This document shows positions 10,404 to 19,591 of a stretch of 64,000 nucleotides of DNA, piece after piece. The stretch's first letter is position 1. Each line of letters opens with the position of its first letter. Source of the DNA: CBDUBH01 sp965365345 (GTDB lineage: Bacteria > Bacteroidota > Ignavibacteria > Ignavibacteriales > SURF-24); the NCBI GenBank assembly GCA_965365345.1, contig CBDUBH010000002.1, forward strand, positions 34,614-98,613, in the 5' to 3' direction. The translations under genes were made by a program, and so were the position numbers. A model generated the notes under the pieces. That model did not search any database. It was not told where the DNA came from and saw only the letters and a list, made by a program, of their open reading frames with translations.

Positions 10404-11357
10404 TTAATTAACAGGTGTTAATGCCTGTTTGCCTTTGAGAATGTTGATCACATTTTGCGCGGCAAGTTTTGCCATTTCATCACGTGCTTCAAATGTTCCG
10501 CTGCCAACATGCGGAAGCAGAATTGCATTTTTCAATTTCAATAATTCTTTGTTTACTTTTGGTTCGTTTTGGTAAACGTCAAATCCGGCGGCAAAAATTT
10601 TATTTTCTTTTAAAAGATTTATAAGTTCAACTTCGTCAATAACTTCGCCGCGTGCCGTATTTATAACTATTGCGTTAGGTTTTAGCAATGCTAATTTTTC
10701 TTTGTCAATAAGATTTTTTGTTTTTTCCGTATGCGGAACGTGAATTGAAATTATATCTGATTCTTTTAACAATTTTTCCAGAGAAACTTTTTTCGCTTGG
10801 GTTAAATTTTCAAGTTCTTCATTTTTACTTCTGCTGTAATAAATTATTTTTGTACCAAATGCTTTTGCGCGGATTGCCGTTGCCGTTCCTATTCTTCCCG
10901 CGCCAAGAATTCCTACTGTTTTATTTTTCAGTTGAACGCCGAGTAATAAATCCGGCTGCCATCCTTTGAATTTATTTTTACGTACAAGTTCATCGCCTTC
11001 AACTACTTTTCGCGCGCATGCTAAAATTAAAGTCAGAGCGAGATCTGCAGTTGCATCGGTTAAAACATCAGGAGTATTTGTTACAACAATATTTTTTTCT
11101 TTTGCGGCTTTCAGATCAATATTATTATAACCGACAGCGTAATTTGCAATAACTTTACAATTCTGCAATCCGTTAATAATTTCATCATCAATTTTATCGC
11201 GGAGCAAAGTTATTAAGCCATCACAATCTTTTGCATATTTCAAAAAATCTTTTGTAGATAAAGCGTTATCTTTTTCATATTTGATAACATCAATTTTGTT
11301 TTTGATAAGCATTTCGACCGCTATTTGCGGCACTCTTCCTGTAATAAAGACTTTCAT
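10404..11357 (-). CDS. D-2-hydroxyacid dehydrogenase (glyoxylate/hydroxypyruvate reductase or D-glycerate dehydrogenase type)
   Basis: A 317-residue NAD(P)-dependent D-isomer-specific 2-hydroxyacid dehydrogenase. The Rossmann loop is GILGAGRIGTATA (149-161). The catalytic triad is present: Arg236 (NTARGEVID), Glu265 (YQNEPKV) and His283 (LPHVGSGTF). The HVGSGT context is typical of the glyoxylate reductase/D-glycerate dehydrogenase branch rather than lactate dehydrogenase. It starts with ATG 3 bp after the SpmA-SpmB fusion, so it is probably the last gene of the 14533-10404 operon. Exact substrate is inference. Confidence 0.9.
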   Translation of the reverse strand: MKVFITGRVPQIAVEMLIKNKIDVIKYEKDNALSTKDFLKYAKDCDGLITLLRDKIDDEIINGLQNCKVIANYAVGYNNIDLKAAKEKNIVVTNTPDVLTDATADLALTLILACARKVVEGDELVRKNKFKGWQPDLLLGVQLKNKTVGILGAGRIGTATAIRAKAFGTKIIYYSRSKNEELENLTQAKKVSLEKLLKESDIISIHVPHTEKTKNLIDKEKLALLKPNAIVINTARGEVIDEVELINLLKENKIFAAGFDVYQNEPKVNKELLKLKNAILLPHVGSGTFEARDEMAKLAAQNVINILKGKQALTPVN

Positions 11358-11360
11358 AAT

Positions 11361-12983
11361 TTATCCGAATAAAAGTTTAACAATAAATAATGCGCCGAGC
11401 ATTCCTGCAACATCTGCTAATAATCCGGCAGCGACAGCGTGTCTAGTACGAACTATATTTACAGCGCCAAAATAAACTGCCAAAACATAAAAAGTTGTTT
11501 CGGTGCTTCCAAAAAATGTTGAAACCAAAATTCCTAAATACGAATCCGCACCGTATTTTGCAATAATATCTGTCATAATTCCAAGTGAAGCGCTTCCGGA
11601 AAGTGGACGCATAATTGCCATTGTAAGCGCTTCAGGTGGCATCCCGATCAAATTTGTAAGCGGTTCCAATATCGAAATTAAAATATTCATTGCACCGCCA
11701 GCTCTGAAAATACCGATTGCAACTAGCATTGCAACAAGATAAGGAATTATTTTTACAGCAACGTTAAATCCTTCTTTTGCGCCTTCAACAAATTTTTCAT
11801 AGATCTTAACTTTTTTTACTGCGCCGTAAATTATGAACGATAAAATTATAAAAGGAATTGCCATTGCAGAAACGACTTGTATCGCGCTTTTAAAAGAATC
11901 AGGATTTACGAAATTAGAAACAAATTTTCCAGCGCCCAAAAATATCATTGCAAAAGCCACAGCCAAAACAAAAAGCGAAATAAAAATAAATCTGATATTT
12001 CCGGAAATCCAATTTCCGAAATTTGAAAATTTAAAAGGAAATTTTTCAAGAATTTTTGCCGCCGTAATTCCGGTTATAGTTGCGCAAGCTGCTCCGAATA
12101 AGGATGTTCCGATAATAATTGCAGGATTTGAACTTCCCGATGCAGCGCGAACCGCAATTGCTGTTGCGGGAATCAAAGTTAATCCTGCGGTATTTATTGC
12201 CAAAAATGTACACATCGCGTTTGTGGCGGTTCCTTTTACCGGATTCAACTTATCCAATTCTTCCATCGCTTTTAATCCGAAAGGAGTTGCGGCATTTGAA
12301 AGTCCAAGCATATTTGCTGACATATTCATAATTATCGCACCTATTGCAGGATGATCGCTCGGAACTTCCGGAAATAAAAATTTCATAACCGGCTTTAAAG
12401 CTTTAGCAATTATTTGAATAAGTCCTGCTTCTTCTGCAATTTTCATAATTCCAAGCCAAAGCGCCATAACTCCAATTAAACCGATAGCAATATTTACAGC
12501 TATCCCCGCATAATCAATAACTGCGTTAGTAACATCTTTTAATTTAACAAATGAAATTTCTTCCAAAGTTAAATTTGCTTTTAAAGTTGTATCATTAATA
12601 AAATTCAGATTTTTTATTTCGCCTGAAATATCATCTTCTTTTCCTGAACCTTTTGCAATTTCTTTCCAAATCGCCGGAGAATTTTCATTCACTTTGAAAA
12701 ATATTGAACCGGACTTTTTTGCTGCATCAAAATTAAAAGCTATGTTTTGTTCAATATTTACAGGGGTTTCTCCGGAATAAATATTTTGAAAATCTTTTTG
12801 CGAAATTATAATTTTTCCGGTGTAGGATTTTGAATTTGCCGGATCAAAATTTTCATCAAGTGAAATTATTGCGGGAATGTTTTCATCATTTCGATATTTA
12901 TTTTTGGTAAGATCGGCAACATCGGTAATTAATGCCGTTCCGATTCCGAGCGCAATCAAAAAAAGCCAAATATAATTCAGCAT
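11361..12983 (-). CDS. Fused spore maturation protein A/B (nucleoside-recognition Gate domains)
   Basis: A 540-residue polytopic inner-membrane protein carrying two Gate (nucleoside recognition) domains, equivalent to SpmA followed by SpmB of Bacillus in one chain. The SpmA half (about 160-330) contains GVMALWLGIMKIAEEAG and NMSANMLGLSNAATPFGLKA; the SpmB half (about 375-540) contains FRAGGAMN and IMRPLSGSASLGIMTD. An N-terminal helix is followed by about 120 extracytoplasmic residues not present in the split proteins. Single-chain fusions of this kind are common in non-sporulating Bacteroidetes; the substrate is not established. It lies 23 bp after a cell-wall amidase and 3 bp before a dehydrogenase. 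Being next to the amidase fits an envelope role. Confidence 0.88.
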   Translation of the reverse strand: MLNYIWLFLIALGIGTALITDVADLTKNKYRNDENIPAIISLDENFDPANSKSYTGKIIISQKDFQNIYSGETPVNIEQNIAFNFDAAKKSGSIFFKVNENSPAIWKEIAKGSGKEDDISGEIKNLNFINDTTLKANLTLEEISFVKLKDVTNAVIDYAGIAVNIAIGLIGVMALWLGIMKIAEEAGLIQIIAKALKPVMKFLFPEVPSDHPAIGAIIMNMSANMLGLSNAATPFGLKAMEELDKLNPVKGTATNAMCTFLAINTAGLTLIPATAIAVRAASGSSNPAIIIGTSLFGAACATITGITAAKILEKFPFKFSNFGNWISGNIRFIFISLFVLAVAFAMIFLGAGKFVSNFVNPDSFKSAIQVVSAMAIPFIILSFIIYGAVKKVKIYEKFVEGAKEGFNVAVKIIPYLVAMLVAIGIFRAGGAMNILISILEPLTNLIGMPPEALTMAIMRPLSGSASLGIMTDIIAKYGADSYLGILVSTFFGSTETTFYVLAVYFGAVNIVRTRHAVAAGLLADVAGMLGALFIVKLLFG

Positions 12984-13006
12984 TTATTTCTCCGATGTTT
13001 GAAAAT

Positions 13007-14065
13007 TTAATTAGCGGCAAAATTATTTACAAAAACACTATCAACAAATGGGAACGCGTGATTTCCATTTTTGTTGGCGGCAATTATTTTAATAAAATTC
13101 TTTCCTGTTTCTACACCGCTTAAATTTAATTTTAACAAATTTTCTTTTGGTGAATATTCAAAATTCGTTTGAAGCGAATCAACAAAAACTTTTATTGAAT
13201 TATGATCAATTCCGCTTTTATCCTTTATCAAATATCTTAATTGAAAATCCGGATTTGAAAATTCATATTGCGAATTTAACGAAATAATTTCAGGAATTCC
13301 TTTTTGAAAATATTTTGCCAATCCGCGGAAAATTCCCCAAGCCTGAATTTTATTGAATTCTTCTTTTGTTAATCTTTCTTCTTCATATCTGTTTGTATGA
13401 AAAGCGAGTTCGATCAATACTGATGGCATTTTTGTTAAACGCAAAACTGCAAATCCCGCTTTGGGATAGATCAAATAATCTGAATAAGTTCCGTCGAAAG
13501 ATCCCAAACCGCCCGAAGTTCCCATAACGTAAGAAACATCGCGCTGAATATATTTTGCAATGTCTTTTTCACAATGGTCAAATTCGTAATCATTTTCTGT
13601 TGCGTGATAAAAAGTAGAAGTGTAATTTGTCCAATTATCATCCGGTTTTCCTGGCGCATTATGGTGAATGCTTATAAAAAGTTCAGCGCCGCTGAGGTTT
13701 GCAATATAAGCGCGCTCTTTCAGATCAACGGTTTGATCTTTTTCGCGCGACATTAAAACAACGGCTCCGGCTTGTTTGAGATAATTTTGAAGTGCAAGCG
13801 CAACTTTTAAATTTACGTCGGCTTCAATAACTTTTCCGTTGGGAGATTTATTTTTTCTGTCAGCGCCGCCGTGTCCGGCATCAATAAAAATTTTTCTTCC
13901 TTTAAGATGCGCAGAATATTTTTCGATGGTTTGCTGCTTAATTTCCGAAGTTCGCATATCGGGCGGAATTTCATAATAAACGGTAAATTTTTTGGAACAT
14001 CCCGCAAATCCCGCTGCAAAGGCTAATCCCAAAGAAATAAAAAATAATAAAATTGATTTACTCAA
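13007..14065 (-). CDS. N-acetylmuramoyl-L-alanine amidase, lipoprotein
   Basis: A 352-residue zinc amidase (Amidase_3/AmiC type) that cuts the bond between MurNAc and the stem peptide. The N-terminus is a lipoprotein signal ending in AGFAGC (Cys23). Zinc ligands and catalytic residues are visible: His64 in DAGHGG, Glu81 in IEADVNL, His134/His135 in SIHHNA, and Glu219 in VLIELAFHTN. A C-terminal beta-rich domain (about 275-352) looks immunoglobulin-like and may bind the wall. The start is TTG with GGAG 8 nt upstream; no ATG is available near the signal peptide. It follows the flavin-like protein by 3 bp. Daughter-cell separation or wall turnover is the likely role. Confidence 0.9.
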   Translation of the reverse strand: MSKSILLFFISLGLAFAAGFAGCSKKFTVYYEIPPDMRTSEIKQQTIEKYSAHLKGRKIFIDAGHGGADRKNKSPNGKVIEADVNLKVALALQNYLKQAGAVVLMSREKDQTVDLKERAYIANLSGAELFISIHHNAPGKPDDNWTNYTSTFYHATENDYEFDHCEKDIAKYIQRDVSYVMGTSGGLGSFDGTYSDYLIYPKAGFAVLRLTKMPSVLIELAFHTNRYEEERLTKEEFNKIQAWGIFRGLAKYFQKGIPEIISLNSQYEFSNPDFQLRYLIKDKSGIDHNSIKVFVDSLQTNFEYSPKENLLKLNLSGVETGKNFIKIIAANKNGNHAFPFVDSVFVNNFAAN

Positions 14066-14068
14066 TAA

Positions 14069-14533
14069 TTATTCTCCGGAGATTTCCATAGCCTGAATTT
14101 CTTCGGTATCAATTATAACAAGTTTTTTTTCGTTTTTATTCTCTTCTGAATCCTGTTCATCGCTTAAAATTTCTTCCTGAACTTCGCCGTATTTTTGACT
14201 GTAGATTTTCAAAACTTCATCATAAAGTTTCGAATCATCTACTTTTTTAATATTTCCGCAGCATTTTATTGAAATTGTATTGTAGTTTTTTTCGGAACGT
14301 GATCTTTCATTATAAACGCCGAAACTTACGTTATGATCAAAAACAATTTTGTTGTAATTTTCATCTTCGTTATCAAAAAGAACAAAAATATTTTTATCCA
14401 GATAAACAAAAGGAACAGCGGTTTGATAAACTTTATCAAGATTATCATTATAAGCTAAAAATCCCGCCAAACTTCCGGTAAGTTCTTTTTCAATAATTTC
14501 AAGATCTCTGATCTGGTTAAAATTGATCTTCAT
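14069..14533 (-). CDS. Pyridoxamine 5'-phosphate oxidase-like FMN-binding protein
   Basis: A 154-residue protein resembling the split-barrel PNPOx/flavin reductase superfamily: the strands around VYQTAVPFVYLDKNIFVLFD and VSFGVYN match the usual pattern of two barrel halves. The last 30 residues are very acidic (EEILSDEQDSEENKNEKK) and not part of the fold. No catalytic residues can be assigned, and proteins of this class often bind FMN or haem without known substrate. It opens the run PNPOx-like, amidase, SpmA-SpmB, dehydrogenase with 3, 23 and 3 bp gaps. Function remains open. Confidence 0.6.
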   Translation of the reverse strand: MKINFNQIRDLEIIEKELTGSLAGFLAYNDNLDKVYQTAVPFVYLDKNIFVLFDNEDENYNKIVFDHNVSFGVYNERSRSEKNYNTISIKCCGNIKKVDDSKLYDEVLKIYSQKYGEVQEEILSDEQDSEENKNEKKLVIIDTEEIQAMEISGE

Positions 14534-14577
14534 TAAATCCTCAAATGTTTAAATAAACTCTTTGTATATTAAAATTT

Positions 14578-15069
14578 TCAAATATTATTTGTGCGATCAT
14601 AATTGGTTTTTACGACAATGCTGCCTGCTAAAAAATCGCCTATTCTTTTGTGATCTTTTGAAAATAAATAAGTTAAAAGATCAGGCAAAACAAAAAACAG
14701 CGGAAACAAGTAAGTGCCTCGTGAAAAATTTCGTATAAAAATCTGTTTGAAATTCAGAGCAGCACCACTTTCATCAACTGCTTTTAATCCGGTGATCTTT
14801 TTTCCGGGAGTTTGCCCTTTAAGCGTAAATTCAAATATACAAAAAAAAGTTTGAATTAATAATAGAGTAGTTACTACGAAATAGAGTAAAAACATGCCGC
14901 CAAATAAATTAATAAAAATGAATTTTTTAAAAGGTAAAATTATTAATGTCATCAAACTGAATACGATAAAATGATCAATTATTGAAGCCGCAACCCTTCT
15001 TATAAAATTCAGTTCCGCTTTTTCATTTTTAATTGCAATTGATTCTTTATTTTCAAAGTTTTCGTTCAT
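14578..15069 (-). CDS. RDD family membrane protein
   Basis: A 163-residue inner-membrane protein with the RDD pattern: Arg and Asp in FIRRVAASIIDHFIVFSL (helix 1), a second helix pair around residues 50-75, and the characteristic motif PGKKITGLKAVDESG followed by RNFSRGTYLFPLFF. The family is linked to transport or ion exchange in some species but has no general assigned function. It sits between the large histidine kinase (134 bp upstream) and the flavin-like protein (44 bp downstream) and may be transcribed with either. Confidence 0.8.
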   Translation of the reverse strand: MNENFENKESIAIKNEKAELNFIRRVAASIIDHFIVFSLMTLIILPFKKFIFINLFGGMFLLYFVVTTLLLIQTFFCIFEFTLKGQTPGKKITGLKAVDESGAALNFKQIFIRNFSRGTYLFPLFFVLPDLLTYLFSKDHKRIGDFLAGSIVVKTNYDRTNNI

Positions 15070-15202
15070 GTTTTGAATTATTTTTTGGCTAAGTTTTTAA
15101 TAATATTTAATTTGATATAAAAAATGTTATTGACGATTTTAATTTTTGTCCGGCGCCTGATTTTGGAAAAGTAAGAATGTCGGATTTAGATTTTTATTTT
15201 TT

Positions 15203-18200
15203 TTAGTTTTTCTTAAAATGAATTACAAATTTTGCGCCGCTTGAATTTGCTTCTGAAACGTAAATTTTTCCGCCGATGCTTTCAATGAATTTCTTAGCCA
15301 TTTTAAGTCCTAATCCCATTCCTTTTTCTTTCGTAGTAAAATTATGCTCAAAAACTTTTTCTATATTTTGCGGCGGAATTCCCTCGCCGTTATCTTCAAA
15401 TTCGAAAATCACAAATTCATCTTTACCTGAAATATTTATCGTAATTTTATCTGCACCCGCCTGAATGGAATTTCTGATAAGATTTATGATCGTTCTTTTA
15501 AGTTGATCTTTATCGGCTTTCACTTCAAAAATTTCTTTTTCTTTATTAATTTCAAATTTGATCTTTTCCTGAAGAAAAAGATTCACTGAATCTTCAACCG
15601 TGTGAACAAGATCAATTTTTTCAAGTTTTAAATTCGGCATTCTTGCAAACGCTGAAAATTCCGATGCGATATTACTCAATATTTCGATTTGACTTATTAC
15701 GGTCTTTGAAACTTTTTCCAGGATCATATCAAATTTCGGTGATTTATCTTTATGTGCAATTACAAGTTGCTGAATTGCGAGTTTCATTGGAGTCAGCGGA
15801 TTTTTAATTTCGTGCGCAACTTGTCTTGCCATTTCTTTCCACGCAATTTCACGTTCAAGTTCGCTTAATGCAACTTGATTTTTTTTGAGCTCAGAGATCA
15901 TGTAATTAAATCCGCTTACAAGATCTTTAATTTCGCCTTTTGAATTGTAAACAACTTCATAATCAAGATCGCCGCCGGCAACCGCCGAAGTTGCTCCGGT
16001 CAATTTTTTTATTGGCGATGAAATTCTGTTTGCAAAAAATGCACTGAAAATTATAATCAGAATTACCGCGAGCGAATAGCTTCCAAATAAAAATATATTA
16101 ACTTCTTCACCGCTTAATGCAGTATAAATATCGTTGAACATATTGTTAACATTGATCACAATCTCTTTTCCGTTAAGTCCGGATTTAAGATAAAACGAAT
16201 GAAACTGAAATTTGTCAGTATTTTCTTTTGAAAGAAATTCCTTATAACCGTATTCCCGTAAATTCAAATAAACTTCGGGATCCATAACAGGACGAAGCAA
16301 ACCTGCTTTTACAAATTCATCCTGCGAGCCGAAAATATTTTTTTTATTTTCGAAAATTGAAAAATTAACATTAAGATCTTCCGAAGCTTTTTTGAATAGC
16401 AGATTTCTGTTCACGTTTTCCGAATTATTTTCGGAAATATATTTTTGCACATCCAACGCTTTTGATCTAAGTTGATAAGTTATTTCTTTGAGATTTCTTT
16501 CATCAGTAATTTTTTTGTTGTAATATCCCAAAAATAAAAGCGGAACAATTGAAATTATCAAAAAGGAAATTAATAACTGCGCGCGAAAAGTGTAGCCGAA
16601 AGTTTTAATTTCTTTATATCTCATTCCGAAATACAAAATCAAAAAGATCAGAATAACCATCGAGTGCAAAAAGAATATTTTCAGAAAATTGTATAATCCC
16701 CATGAAAGATTTTTTTCTTTAAGCGCGGTAACAAAAATCCGCTGGTTATTTTTTTCACCGGTTTTAAGTGCGTACATCAAAAAATTTTCATCTGAAATTT
16801 TCAAATTTAACCACGCTTCATTTTCTTGATTGAAATTTGCGTTTAAAATTTTTCCTGTATTTTCATTCGAAGGAATAATTTCTCCGAATGAATTTACGAG
16901 TTCGTTATTTTCAAATATCAAAATGTTAAGATCTTCAAAATTTACGGTGTTGTTAAGCACGTTCAGATCGTTTGAAATAAAGCCGGGATATTTACCGAAT
17001 TTAAATCCATTCGGTTTAAAAAGCACCGTAACATTTACATAGCCAACAACTCCCTGCGTTCCGGCATGCACGGGAATAATTCCCGAAACAATTCTGCTTC
17101 CAAGTTTTTCTGAAAATACTGTTCTGAAAATTTTTATATCATCAGAATCAAATTCAACGGCTTCCGGATGAACTCTGAATTCTTCGGGAATGTTAATGCC
17201 GAATGAACCTAAAACTCTTTTTTCGCCATCTAATAAAGCCACAGATGAATTTAAATTGTTTCTTTGAAGCGAACTTTGACTCCAGATCTTAAACGCCTCT
17301 GCAACGGAATTTCCGCCTTTGGTAAAAGATCTTTTTACATCTTCCCGTTCAGATGAATTTATTAATGCTTCCGTAATAACAAATTCAAGCCAGCTTTCGT
17401 TTGTTCTTGTAAGATCTATCGCTGTAGTTTTTAAGGATTCTTTTTCCAGCTGTGTATTGTAATAATTAAGTAGAACGATACTTATAAGTGAAGCGATCAA
17501 AGCAAAAAAAACATAATTGAATATTTTTCTTTCTTTTTCAAAAATGATCTTGTATGAAATTATAAAGATCAGAAAAATGAAAAATATTCTTACTGCAGGC
17601 GTTCCCTGCGGTGAATTTTGAAGTGCGTCAAAAATGATTCCTGTAATTTGATAGCCGGCAAACAACGAAAAAAACGTTATGAAAAATTTTCTTCCGTAAT
17701 TGAAAATTAATTTCAGGTTGAAAAGTACAAGCGAAATTGTTAGAAGCACTATTGAAATTGCGGCGAATAAAATTCCCAATTGCATAATTAAGACCGGAAC
17801 ATTGGGAATCAACCCCGGCTCTTTGAAATATCGCAAAGCCGAATCGAAAATTATGCTTCTTACCGATGCTGAAAATCCGCGCAGCAGAATTAAAAACATT
17901 ATTGATGAAATCAGCGAACCGGAAATTAAAAAAAATGGATTTATATTTTTGAGTGAATTTTCATCTTTCAAAAAAGTGTACGTTCTTTCAAAAATAATTA
18001 TGCAGATAAGCAGAAGAAAAATTACCGTAACGAAAAATTCCACAGGCGATTTTACAATTCCGAATCCGAATTTTGATGCGAAATAAGAAGGATCTGTAAG
18101 CGCGCCGCTGATAAATTTGGATGGAATTTTCAGAATGAAAAATAAAAATCTTAATATTACTAAAAACAAGATGAGAAAAACGGATTTTAAAAATTTATTT

Positions 18201-19024
18201 CCTGATGAGCTTAAATTGTTATAAAGCGCGATCGAAAGAAATATAAACGCAAGCACTGCAAATCCGGATTGCAGATTTACAAAAAATTCTTTCAAGCCGT
18301 TTATGTAATTATCTTTCAGCGGTTTTGTAAAAGTTACAACGCCAATTTTATTATTGAAATTATTCAAAATCGAAAAAGATCTTTCTCTTCCGTCTTTTGA
18401 TCTTTCGGCTTTTCTTGAATAATCAATTTTAAATGAAGTTAAAAATTGAGTGTTCAATTTTTCCGATAAACTTACTTCGGTAAAATATTTATTTTGAATT
18501 TTGTAATGTTTTTCGAGAGGCAAACTTAACGAAATGAAATACTTATTATTCCCAATTGTATCAACCACTGAAAAATAAGATGTAAGATTCCCCCTGTAAA
18601 ATCCGGTTTCACCAAAGCTTCTTCTTAACGGAAAAAATCTTTCTTCCGGAATTGCAATGGTTTTTGACCAAATTATTAGTTCTTCTTTGTCGTTATAAAT
18701 TTGAATAGAATATTTTTTGAATTCTTCATTATCAAAAATTTTTAAAATTTCTTCGGTGGATCTTTTTGAAATATGTCCGCGAACTTTTGATTTTAAATTA
18801 TGAAGATTATCAACAAGTTTTTCCTGTTTTTCCCAAAAGATCTGTTTAACTTCGGATTCAATTTCTTGAGATGTTTCTTCGACTTTATTTTGCCAGTTTT
18901 TTTCGGCATTGCCAATAATTAATGGTGCAAAAAAGCCCGTAAGCAAAATCAATGCTCCGAAAATCAAAGCAGTTGAAAAATATTTTTTACTGCCTTTAAA
19001 ATAATTTGAGAAAGGGCTTTTCAT
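15203..19024 (-). CDS. Very large NtrY-like sensor histidine kinase with HAMP domain
   Basis: A 1273-residue membrane sensor kinase. One helix at about 14-36, an extracytoplasmic domain to about 245, a block of about eight helices (247-510), a second extracytoplasmic domain (about 520-775), two further helices, a third sensing loop, and a last helix running into a HAMP domain (RISSPIKKLTGATSAVAGGD). The kinase core has the H-box QVAHEIKNPLTPMKL (phosphorylated His1071), N-box NLIRNSIQAGA, G1 DNGEGIP (about 1211) and G2 GMGLGLKMA. The H-box resembles NtrY. No response regulator gene is in the window. The DUF4783 gene ends directly before the kinase start codon (0-bp gap), so the two are probably co-translated. 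The signal is unknown. Confidence 0.9.
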   Translation of the reverse strand: MKSPFSNYFKGSKKYFSTALIFGALILLTGFFAPLIIGNAEKNWQNKVEETSQEIESEVKQIFWEKQEKLVDNLHNLKSKVRGHISKRSTEEILKIFDNEEFKKYSIQIYNDKEELIIWSKTIAIPEERFFPLRRSFGETGFYRGNLTSYFSVVDTIGNNKYFISLSLPLEKHYKIQNKYFTEVSLSEKLNTQFLTSFKIDYSRKAERSKDGRERSFSILNNFNNKIGVVTFTKPLKDNYINGLKEFFVNLQSGFAVLAFIFLSIALYNNLSSSGNKFLKSVFLILFLVILRFLFFILKIPSKFISGALTDPSYFASKFGFGIVKSPVEFFVTVIFLLLICIIIFERTYTFLKDENSLKNINPFFLISGSLISSIMFLILLRGFSASVRSIIFDSALRYFKEPGLIPNVPVLIMQLGILFAAISIVLLTISLVLFNLKLIFNYGRKFFITFFSLFAGYQITGIIFDALQNSPQGTPAVRIFFIFLIFIISYKIIFEKERKIFNYVFFALIASLISIVLLNYYNTQLEKESLKTTAIDLTRTNESWLEFVITEALINSSEREDVKRSFTKGGNSVAEAFKIWSQSSLQRNNLNSSVALLDGEKRVLGSFGINIPEEFRVHPEAVEFDSDDIKIFRTVFSEKLGSRIVSGIIPVHAGTQGVVGYVNVTVLFKPNGFKFGKYPGFISNDLNVLNNTVNFEDLNILIFENNELVNSFGEIIPSNENTGKILNANFNQENEAWLNLKISDENFLMYALKTGEKNNQRIFVTALKEKNLSWGLYNFLKIFFLHSMVILIFLILYFGMRYKEIKTFGYTFRAQLLISFLIISIVPLLFLGYYNKKITDERNLKEITYQLRSKALDVQKYISENNSENVNRNLLFKKASEDLNVNFSIFENKKNIFGSQDEFVKAGLLRPVMDPEVYLNLREYGYKEFLSKENTDKFQFHSFYLKSGLNGKEIVINVNNMFNDIYTALSGEEVNIFLFGSYSLAVILIIIFSAFFANRISSPIKKLTGATSAVAGGDLDYEVVYNSKGEIKDLVSGFNYMISELKKNQVALSELEREIAWKEMARQVAHEIKNPLTPMKLAIQQLVIAHKDKSPKFDMILEKVSKTVISQIEILSNIASEFSAFARMPNLKLEKIDLVHTVEDSVNLFLQEKIKFEINKEKEIFEVKADKDQLKRTIINLIRNSIQAGADKITINISGKDEFVIFEFEDNGEGIPPQNIEKVFEHNFTTKEKGMGLGLKMAKKFIESIGGKIYVSEANSSGAKFVIHFKKN

Positions 19025-19465
19025 TTAATTGATTGTAACTTGCGTTATTTTCCAGTTTGCGCCGATCTGTTTTAATGCAATGTAAACTTGCGCGTTTGAT
19101 CTTATTCCTTTTGATTCGTATCGTAAATAGCCTGATGCATATGGAAATTCGGCATCTTCGTTTTGCGAAATAAATCTGAAACTAACGGGTTTATAAATAT
19201 TGAAAAAATCCTGCAGGATGTAAAAAGCCTGATTTGCGCTATAGTAACCCGTAACGCCGTTTGAAAGACTGAGATAAGTTTGCGAACTTAACGAACCGGA
19301 AAATTTTTCAACTTCGCCGAAAGTTATTCCTTCTTCTATTTTTGCAAAAACGGTTTTTGGATTATCACTGCGGAATTTTGCCGATTGCGCAAAAGTAATT
19401 TGCTGAGATAATTGCAAAATAAGAAATAGAATAAAAATAAATATTGCTTTGTTAATTTTTTTCAT
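19025..19465 (-). CDS. DUF4783 secreted protein
   Basis: A 146-residue exported protein with a signal peptide ending near QQITFAQS. The body matches the DUF4783 layout known from Bacteroidetes: a helix-rich first half with NGVTGYYSANQAFYILQDFF and a beta-rich second half with an A-Y-ASGYLRYESKG stretch ending WKITQVTIN. This fold resembles NTF2/SnoaL-like cone domains, which often bind small ligands; no enzyme residues are apparent. Its stop codon abuts the ATG of the large histidine kinase, suggesting that it works with, or is controlled with, that sensor. Function unknown. Confidence 0.75.
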   Translation of the reverse strand: MKKINKAIFIFILFLILQLSQQITFAQSAKFRSDNPKTVFAKIEEGITFGEVEKFSGSLSSQTYLSLSNGVTGYYSANQAFYILQDFFNIYKPVSFRFISQNEDAEFPYASGYLRYESKGIRSNAQVYIALKQIGANWKITQVTIN

Positions 19466-19501
19466 TTACGAATTCGTTTCATTTTTCAATCTAAAGATAT
19501 T

Positions 19502-19531
19502 AAAAAAGCATACTAAATTGTATGCTTTTTT
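19502..19531 (-). terminator. Rho-independent terminator after the Fn3 lipoprotein gene
   Basis: A perfect 12-bp stem, AAAAAAGCATAC (19502-19513) with GTATGCTTTTTT (19520-19531), and a 6-nt loop. On the minus strand it ends in a T-run, 60 bp after the stop codon of the lipoprotein gene. It can also act on the plus strand because both flanks are A/T tracts. Confidence 0.85.
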
Positions 19532-19591
19532 AATTTTAGCTGATAATATTTTTTCCGGTTTAACTTTTTCAAATAAATTTTGTTTCTTTGC

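Noticed and set aside
11833..12354. 173-codon plus-strand ORF
   Set aside because: It lies antisense within the membrane-rich SpmA-SpmB gene; its composition (Ile/Ala-rich) mirrors that gene's codons, and there is no ribosome site or promoter. Other plus-strand ORFs have the same explanation.
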